From assembly GCA_027422505.1 (NCBI GenBank), contig JAPQWV010000018.1, positions 19,734,001 through 19,798,000 of the forward strand: a stretch of DNA of 64,000 nucleotides, in the 5' to 3' direction. Below, in pieces: positions 57,055 to 64,000 of this stretch. Position numbers and translations under genes: made by a program. The notes beneath the pieces are model-generated. The model made no database searches. It saw nothing but the letters and a program-made list of their open reading frames with translations, and was not told the DNA's origin. Every line of letters begins with the position of its first letter. Position 1 is the stretch's first letter. Source of the stretch: Craterostigma plantagineum (lineage: Eukaryota; Streptophyta; Magnoliopsida; Lamiales; Linderniaceae).

Positions 57055-59923
57055 CTATACTTCATCCAGACCGGCTTCGCTAACTGGAATAGCCTCAATC
57101 GCGACTCTTTTCGAATCATCGACCTTGAGAGATAGCTGCGAGATAAACTTCTGAGGTTCAGAGCTTGAGCTAGAGTCTTTTCTATTGGTGCCACTTTCCC
57201 CCTTTTTGGCAATAACCGAGGTGACCAGTCCGGTCAACGCAGTCAGTTGGGAATTGATAATATCCAGGTCTGCACAGACATCAGAACGAAGACCGGTGAT
57301 ATGGTCCATGAGAGCACGGAACCTGTCATTAGTGTTCTGCCGGTCACTGTTGATAGTCTTGCTGAGAACAGACATCGTGGCGGTAAGTCTGTTTGACCAA
57401 AGAGATCTCCTTTGTTGAGCCCATGATCTCAACCGATATTGAGGCGGTTTTGGAAGAATCACCCGATAGTTGAGAAGACTGTGGAGCCGTCTGCGAAGTG
57501 ACTGAGGGCTGAACTTGCACCGGTTGTGGATTGGTGAAGACAACAACCGACTCAGTTGTGATAGCAGATACTGAAGTCCCCTGTCCGACTGCTACATCAG
57601 TAGTGTGTGAGATATCAAACTCACAAACAGTACCGGTTGCCTGCTCAGGCTGAACCTCCACTGATTGGGGATATGCGAAAGTGACTGAGATGTCTTGTAC
57701 GCCTTCATCATTTGTTAGGGAAGAGAGTGCAGAAGCTGCCGTCGCAGAGACATCGTCAAAGGTGAGAAGCAGGGGTGGATGATGAAGGACCAGAATCGGG
57801 ATAGGTATGAGTGTCTGAGGCGATGCATAAAAACCCAGTATTTGAATAGGTATCTGCAAATTCGCCGAAGCTGGCATGGAGAAGCTTGGAATCGGTTGGC
57901 AAAAGAACAGTGGCCCGCCAGATAGAGATGATGAAGCCTGTAATGACGGACCCGGAGCAGATGTTGAAAAAGCAACTGATCTCGATACCAGTTGGAGAGA
58001 AGTATCATCGGCTAGAGCGAATGAGGAGGGCATTGGTGCGATGACCAAGGTTGTGGTCATGGTGGATGCAACTGGTGGGTCGAATGAAGTGGAGGCAGAT
58101 GCGGTCGGTGAAGAGGCAATAGACGAGGATGAAACATCCCGTTGAAGCTTGTTAAGAACAGTGGCATAGTAAGCCTAAATACTCAGCATCTCGGCCTCCA
58201 GTCTTGTCAGAACCTGAAGTTCATGACGTCCTTCCGGTTGAAAGTTCTGCCTTCGCTGCTCGATGTAATGTTGCAACTGGTTCATTGTGAGGTGAAGACG
58301 GTACAGCTCCTGAGCGCTCAGCAAGATCTTGATCGACTGAATGTCCAGTAGCTGCTGATTTTGGCCTCAGTCTTTCTAGCACTCTTTAGTTAATCAGAGG
58401 TGGCCTTAGAGCTCCAGACCGTTCGGTTAGCGGAGTGTATCGGAGATCGAGCCAGTCTTCATATGCCTGAAGGTCAGCCGCAATGTTCTCATCGATTTCC
58501 TCGCTGATGAGTTTCCATGCGGTGTCATCAACTGACTAAGGATCCTCTGGCACAAGGATGGTTTTACCATTTCCTTTGTCATTTGAAGGCATGCGGACCG
58601 CTTCTCGTATCACCACACCGTCTTGTTATGGATCAGTCCGAGCCACCGAACCAGTTATCCCTGAGATTTGAGGGACAGTGATGGTTGGTGCAATCAGAGA
58701 AACCGACTGTTGAGATTGTGGAGAGTGAGTCGGTTCCGGAGTGGGTACTGATCCGATCATCGCCTTCGTTTTAGAAGCCTGACTTCTTGGTTTTATAAAG
58801 ATCTTCCGAAGTGGCTGAGTGTCTTCAGAGGAGGAGGAGGACGCCAAAATCAGTTTCTTCTTGGCCGGTTTTGATGAAAGCGGTTTGTCAGTAGTGACTT
58901 TCTTCTTGATGGGGGCAGCTGAAACCGGTTTAGGATCAGTTCTGGTCTGCCAGTCGATTTCTTCTTTATTGACACACCAACAACCGGCTTAGCTGGGCGA
59001 TCAACAGAGCATTTCTTGGTCGGCTTACGAGATCCTCTGTAGCCTTCCGTTTGGTCGGTTTTTTGGTAGGTGAAGCCGCAGCTACCATTTGACGGATGAT
59101 GTCCGCTGAGACTATTTGGGCAAAGCCTAGTCGGTAAATGGTTCCAACGTCATCAATCTTGTGTTTGAGAAGGAAAGAGAGTTGAGGTGATAAGTTCTTG
59201 AACTTCCTTTCACGAACTGGCAGTATTCCTTTCAACACAGAGAAGATCACATCAGATGGCCAAGATGGCCACCATAGCCTGGACTTTATCACTGGTAAGC
59301 ATGTCAAACGCCCCTTTCTTGCCCAAAACGGACTTTGCCACCACGTCATGGAGTAGTCGGTATTCTGGTTTCAACACCACCCTTTTATCGGAATCCTTGA
59401 ATGATGCCCCAGTTAGAGACATCGCAGGCTTCATTGGTTCCTTTACATCATCTGGAACATTCATGACTGTTGCTCCATAGGTTGGCAGATTGAAGAGTTC
59501 TGTGAAATATTCTTCGGTTATGTCGAACTGATGCCCGTTGATGAGGCACTGTAGACGGTCTCCAACAATGACGACTGTATTGAAGAATTGATGCAGAGCA
59601 TCTGGGTAGTACTCGTTGGAGCACTGAAGAAAGGTCTGAAGACCGGTTGCAACTAGGGCTTCGAGAATAGGTCGAAAACCGTCATGCTCGGCTTCCAGGC
59701 TGTTGGCGAAGTAAATCTGAAGTGCAGTTCTTGTGAGATCGTTGTGTAATGGGTCATTTTGCTGAGAGTGTGGTAGGGTTTTGATGAAAGATTTGGAAAA
59801 ATTTGAGAGAGAGAGAGAGACGATTGTGCTTATGAGTTGAAGGTAATGATGAAAATTTTCCAATTGATCACGAAACCAAGTCTTTTGAGCGAGATAAAGC
59901 GTGTTTTTGCATTTAATGCGCAA
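57055..59923 (-). pseudogene. Env-position ORF of the Sirevirus element, broken
   Basis: Five or more open segments in changing frames: 59252-59923, 58966-59349, 58626-58847, 57344-58060 and 57055-57546. The first (223 residues) has LFNLPTYGATVMNVPDDVKE and MSLTGASFKDSDKRVVLKPE and belongs to the plant transposon-protein type seen downstream of pol in Sireviruses. The middle is Lys/Ser-rich (SPTKKPTKRKATEDL), and the last pieces are low-complexity Ser/Gln/Val-rich. Whether such ORFs are true envelope genes is unproven; no clear signal peptide or membrane anchor is visible. Left as separate segments. Confidence 0.6.
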
Positions 59924-60382
59924 GACGTCTTGTCGCTTAGCCTTCCTCTCACATCGTAACTGCTGGGTAGTACAGAGCCTGTTGTCATTTTTCCTAAAAA
60001 AGTACTATGACGGAATGTGTGCAATTGATGACGTGTATTAAATAAAAACGATTTCGGTCAGTCATTGGTCAAGAGAGAGAGGAAATATTTCGGTATCAAT
60101 GCCGTTCTTAGCGAGAGTTACCTGTTTCATGAAAAGATAACCGGTTTGTGAGAGAAACAAAAAGTAGAGTATATTGTGACGAACGTATTTGTGAGGAGGG
60201 TCAGTTTTAGACGAAACTGACATGAGTTATGTAGTTTGACCAATATGAAAAATATGGCTGTTGTTAAAAAGAAAGGCTTACTACGATCATCAATTTGCAC
60301 GGATTGTTGTAGTGTCTAGGCAACCAGTTGTATCAACTAATTTGATATAACAATGTTCCCCCTAACTCCATGCTCAGGTTAT
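59924..60382. other. Spacer between RNase H and the env-position ORF
   Basis: No coding signal. It includes GATATAACAATGTTCCCCCTAA near 60341-60365, which inverted gives a G-rich run reminiscent of an internal polypurine tract. Confidence 0.4.
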
Positions 60383-61987
60383 TTAGGATATATCTAATAA
60401 ACCTAACGCATTTCGAAAAAAAAGAAACTTAGCTTCTGGTAGCGGCTTGGTCAGTATGTCAGCGACTTGTAGATCGGTTGAGATGTGTTCCAAGCGTACA
60501 TTCTTCTTCATCACATGATCTCGTATGAAGTGATGTCTTATCTCAATGTGCTTTGTCCTTGAATGAAATATCGGATTCTGTGTGATGGCAATTGCGCTCG
60601 TATTGTCACAGAATATTGGGGTATCGGTTTCCTTGATCCCATAATCTTCTAGTTGATGCTGTATCCATAGGATCTGTGAGCAACAACTTCCAGCCGCCAA
60701 GTATTCTGCTTCAGCTGTAGATGTGGCTATGGAGGTTTGCTTCTTGCTGAACCAAGAAATTAGCCGGTCACCAAGGAACTGACAGGTGCCACTGGTACTT
60801 CGTCGGTCTATCTTGCAACCGGCATAATCAGCATAGGTATAGCCATGTAGCGACATACTTGAGTCTTTGGGATACCATAGACCTACATTGATGGTCCCTT
60901 TGAGATATTTCAAGATCCGTTTTGCAGCTGTCAAGTGGCTTTCCTTTGGATCGGACTGAAACCGGTCGCACATGCAAACGCTATACATAATGTCCGGTCC
61001 GCTGGCAGTGAGATCGGGTAGTGATCTGATTAATCCCCGGTACTTGGTAACCTCAACTGGAGTTCCATTTTCATTCTTGTCTAATTTTATTGAAGAACTC
61101 ATGGGTGTGGTCGCCTGAGAACAGTTTTCCATACCGAACCATTTGAGCAGCTCCTTCGTGTACTTGGCTTGATTGATGAATATGCCTTGCTCCGACTGCT
61201 TTACTTGAAGTCCCAGAAAGAAAGTAAGCTCACCCATCTTGCTCATTTCAAACTGATATTGCATTATTTTAGAAAACTGCTTGCATAGCTTGGCATCAGT
61301 TGAACCGAAGATGATGTCATCCACATAGATCTGAACAATCAGTAGATGATCTCCCTTTGTGAATCGGAATAGTTTTTTGTCAACACTCTCAATGATGAAA
61401 TTGTAATCAGTCAAGAATTTTGACAATGTTTCATACCAAGCTCTTGGTGCTTGCTTCAACCCATATAGAGCCTTTTTCAATCGGTAGACGTGATTAGGGT
61501 GCTCATGGCTTTCAAAACCGGGTGGTTGAGCAACATACACTTCTTCAGAGATGGTACCGTTTAGAAATGCACTCTTAACATCCATTTGGAATAGTTTGAA
61601 GTCTTTGTGAGCTGCGTATGCTAAGAATATGCGAGTGGCCTCAAGTCTTGCAACTGGTGCAATCTCATCATAGTCAATTCTTTTTTCCTGCCTATAACCT
61701 TGAGCAACCAGCCTTGCCTTATTCCTAGTGACAAGTCTCTCCTCATTGAGCTTGTTCTTGAACACCCATTTCGTACCGATTACAGTTTGGGTTGGCCCAG
61801 GAACAAGTGTCCAAGCTTGATTTCGCTCAAACTGGTTCAGTTCTTCTTGCATAGCTTCGATCCAGTTGTCATTGAGAGCTTCATCGACCTTTGTTGGTTG
61901 AGTTTGAGATATGAGTGCATGACTAAATAGGTTTGGATTCATCTGTCGCCTTGTTTTCATAGGTGCAGTAGGATCTCCTATGATCAT
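60383..61987 (-). CDS. Copia reverse transcriptase and RNase H
   Basis: 534-residue open frame. The RT opens with [20 protein letters not shown], then [38 protein letters not shown] and the catalytic [13 protein letters not shown] box, followed by the connection region ([20 protein letters not shown]). RNase H shows [39 protein letters not shown] and ends [10 protein letters not shown]. This is the C-terminal part of the polyprotein; the frame is open but cut off from the integrase by a break near 61990-62040. The normally conserved GSLLYLTASRPDI motif reads [13 protein letters not shown] here, a sign of decay even without a stop. Confidence 0.9.
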   Translation of the reverse strand: MIIGDPTAPMKTRRQMNPNLFSHALISQTQPTKVDEALNDNWIEAMQEELNQFERNQAWTLVPGPTQTVIGTKWVFKNKLNEERLVTRNKARLVAQGYRQEKRIDYDEIAPVARLEATRIFLAYAAHKDFKLFQMDVKSAFLNGTISEEVYVAQPPGFESHEHPNHVYRLKKALYGLKQAPRAWYETLSKFLTDYNFIIESVDKKLFRFTKGDHLLIVQIYVDDIIFGSTDAKLCKQFSKIMQYQFEMSKMGELTFFLGLQVKQSEQGIFINQAKYTKELLKWFGMENCSQATTPMSSSIKLDKNENGTPVEVTKYRGLIRSLPDLTASGPDIMYSVCMCDRFQSDPKESHLTAAKRILKYLKGTINVGLWYPKDSSMSLHGYTYADYAGCKIDRRSTSGTCQFLGDRLISWFSKKQTSIATSTAEAEYLAAGSCCSQILWIQHQLEDYGIKETDTPIFCDNTSAIAITQNPIFHSRTKHIEIRHHFIRDHVMKKNVRLEHISTDLQVADILTKPLPEAKFLFFRNALGLLDIS

Positions 61988-62035
61988 TTGCTGAGGATGA
62001 TTCAGCTTTGTGTGGTTCCATTTGATGCGTTCCTC

Positions 62036-63190
62036 CTAAGTCGATTCCTCCGGTATGTTTTGAGTATTATCATTGGTTCTGTTTTCTTGGACAACCTCAT
62101 GATCAGCATTGCATGAGTTTGTTGGTTCCACCGGTATTTCAGCAGTATCATTTTGAATATCGATTTCTTCTATGATGGGTATTTCTGTAAGTTCCAAGAC
62201 CTGTTGATCCCGTTCTTCATCACTCTCGTCTTCAAGATGAGATTTCTCCAATTGACTGCTTAGGCGACTGATGTTACTGGGAGTTTGATCATCGGTCTCT
62301 GATTCTTCAAACACTACGTGTGCTGATTCTTCAATAGATAGAGTTAGTGTTGAAGACCCGGTAGGCTTTGCTGACTGATGAGTAACAAACAAATATCCCT
62401 TTTTCTGCCCTTGTATCGGAGGCAGAGAGTTGATTTTTCCCATTTTTGTGGATGAAACATTTGCTCCCAAAGGTTTTGAAGTAGCTTACTGAAGGAATAT
62501 TCCCGGTCCATACTTCGTATGGTGTTTCCCCTGTTTCTTGCAAATCATTGACCGGTTTTGTGTACAGCACGCAGTATTGATGGCTTCTGCCCAGAACTTA
62601 TGAGAGATGTCTGCATCTGCTAACATTGTTCTGGCTGCTTTCTTTAGGGTTCGGTTTCTCCTTTCAGCAACTCCGTGCTGCTGTGGTGTCCTGGCAGCAG
62701 ATAACTCATGGCGAATACCATGGTTCTCAACAAATTCAGTTAGCACAAAGTTTACAAACTCAGTACCTCGGTCACTGCGAATTCGATTTATGTTACCATT
62801 TTGCTCATTCTGCATTCTTTTGAATAGTTTCATTAAACTGACTGGGGTTCGGTCTTTAGACTTTAAAAATACAACCCAAGTAAACCTAGAAAAGTCATCT
62901 ACTACTACGAGGATGTACTTAGCACCACGAAGACTGACCACCGGTATAGGTCCAAAGAGATCCATGTGAAGTAAGTCTAAACACCGATTTGACTCTATAT
63001 TCCCTTTACTTTTGAAAGTTGACCTAATTTGTTTACCTAGCTGACACGCAGTACAATGTTTATCCTTTGAAAACTTTAGATTAGGTAGACCTCTAACTGG
63101 ACTGTTTTCTTAAGGGTCGAAATGGTTTTAAAGTTTAAATGGTTGAGGCGTTTGTGCCATAGCCAACTTTTAGAGTTATGAAAGACAAGT
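62036..63190 (-). pseudogene. Copia integrase, frameshifted
   Basis: On the minus strand: an HHCC zinc-binding part (WLWHKRLNHLNF and CTACQLGK, 63000-63170, with a frame break between), then the DDE core MDLFGPIPVVSLRG, VVVDDFSRFTWVVFLKSKD, IRSDRGTEFVN and TPQQHGVAERRNRTLK. The frame shifts near 62560-62580 to VNDLQETGETPYEVWTGNIP and FGSKCFIHKNGK. It ends in an acidic linker (62036-62330). At least three breaks. Confidence 0.85.
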
Positions 63191-63580
63191 TTGTGTAGAT
63201 ACCGATTGATCTCCCCACTGGACTCTATAAGTACCCCCGACTCTATAACCGGTTATTAGTATGCGTTCCGTTTTATCCTTGACATAGCATTTATCTTTTT
63301 CGAAGGATATTAGAAAGTTATTTCTACATAGTTGACTGACACTTATTAAGTTATAATGAAGGTTTTGTACTAAATGTACATCCTTTAGAGTAAGGTTCCT
63401 GTGAGTAATCACTCTCTTCCCTATTGTTTTACCTTTACCGTTGTCTCCAAAGGTGATGGTTGGTCCGGTATGCGGCCTAAGCCTTTATAGCAGTCTTTCG
63501 TCTCCCGTCATATGTTGACAACATCCACTGTCTAGATACCATATCGACCGGTTTAGCTCCTTCATGTACTCCTGAATATA
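63176..63580 (-). pseudogene. Copia aspartic protease and GAG-pre-integrase region
   Basis: The protease active-site-like word WYLDSGC..HMTGDERLL lies near 63500-63545 (minus strand), followed by an in-frame stop and then FGDNGKGKTIGK. The GAG-pre-integrase part RNLTLKDVHLVQNLHYNLIS and VSQLCRNNF follows at 63290-63400. Confidence 0.75.
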
Positions 63581-64000
63581 TATATATATATATATATAAG
63601 TAAATATATATATTGGTACCCAGTCGTACTTGGGTCCATAATAGATTAGATCCTTAGGTACCCAGATCTGAAAGACTTTGACAGTCCGTCCAGTTCATGG
63701 GTCTATAAGATATTTAATATTTCTTGACCTAGTCATTCCTAGTCTTGGTACCCGGTATTGTCTACTCCGATTTTTGTACTCATAGTTATGCCCCTTATTC
63801 CCCCTGTGTTCGTGCCTATTAAATATTGGTCTACTTCATGAGGGAACAGTTTTTGACGGTCTCTCATTTGGTTGATATTCTCTTCCTATCCTGACTGGGG
63901 GGTTTGATATGTTGTCGGTATCATTTGATTGTGAAGAACTAGCTGAGACAAACTTCATCCATCCGGTATTCTTCGCGTGTGATGAAGGTTCACCTGTCCG
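63581..64000 (-). other. Gag C-terminal/linker region of the Sirevirus, decayed
   Basis: Contains (TA)n at about 63577-63598. On the minus strand only short fragments without a clear zinc knuckle are read; it probably belongs to the gag-protease linker. The element continues past the window edge. Confidence 0.45.

Larger units (their letters stand above)
55828..64000 (-). mobile_element. Sirevirus-type Ty1/Copia element, 3' part
   Basis: Minus-strand element entering from the right edge. Order on its own strand: aspartic protease, integrase, reverse transcriptase, RNase H, a long spacer, an extra ORF at the env position, then a 3' LTR. An extra ORF between RNase H and the 3' LTR together with Copia order (integrase before RT) is the Sirevirus layout. 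Frameshifts and stops in several parts mean this copy is dead. The gag start, primer site and 5' LTR lie beyond 64000. Confidence 0.85.

Noticed and set aside
1..64000. CRISPR arrays or bacterial-type operons
   Set aside because: No spaced direct repeats of CRISPR type; the iteron arrays are palindromic with very short variable linkers and lie in a plant transposon.

Overview
The window looks like nuclear DNA of a flowering plant, most probably a eudicot. The reasons are many short GT-AG introns, AT-rich introns and spacers, plant-only proteins (CPR5, a HIT4-like protein, a plant-type PPR protein, a plastid IscA, an AFP/NINJA-family repressor) and a dense load of plant transposon classes: hAT, Mutator, Stowaway, Copia/Sirevirus and LINE. 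An asterid (for example Lamiales) is only an impression. Nothing in the window looks bacterial, organellar or CRISPR-like.

Layout. 0.6-3.3 kb: trehalose-6-phosphate phosphatase gene (11 coding exons, one GC-AG intron). 3.3-22 kb: gene-poor repeat territory. It holds a minus-strand Copia-like LTR element with a CATGG target duplication whose 3' LTR is interrupted by a second LTR, a large foldback inside a hAT-like element, a Stowaway MITE, CACTA-like debris, hAT fragments, a hairpin MITE, and a 4.6 kb Mutator-like element carrying a GRF zinc-finger gene and a higher-order tandem repeat of about 586 bp. 22-25.4 kb: HIT4-like gene (14 coding exons). 25.8-28.2 kb: two hAT elements with exact 8 bp target duplications, the first containing a nested foldback with a 9 bp duplication. 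28.5-30.9 kb: CPR5 on the minus strand. 32-33.4 kb: 5'-truncated LINE. 33.5-34.6 kb: four-helix membrane protein (MEE60-like), minus strand, whose first coding exon has 8 nt. 36-41 kb: AFP/NINJA-like gene and a decayed tandem duplicate. 43-45.1 kb: intronless PPR gene. 45.3-53.4 kb: an 8.1 kb Mutator-like element. 53.6-54.7 kb: plastid IscA/SufA gene. 55.8-64 kb: 3' part of a minus-strand Sirevirus-type Copia element with a 942 bp LTR and an extra env-position ORF; it runs off the right edge.

The best candidate for an unusual system is the 8.1 kb Mutator-like element at 45279-53371. It has terminal repeats of about 75 bp and an exact 10 bp target duplication. Both ends carry subterminal arrays of 8 to 9 imperfect palindromes of the form GACCGAAAT..ATTTCGGTC. 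Two convergent genes sit inside: a FAR1/MULE-type transposase that continues through an intron into an OTU-type cysteine protease domain, and a plant mobile domain (PMD) protein. An AT-rich 56 bp minisatellite lies between the two gene ends. Both genes carry a few point lesions, so this copy is recently dead or contains sequence errors. The element fills the space between the PPR gene and the IscA promoter.

The host genes do not form an operon or an obvious pathway; they are independent plant loci separated by nested transposons. Splice sites and exon boundaries were derived by eye from reading frame, GT/AG signals and remembered family sequences; no alignment or database search was possible.
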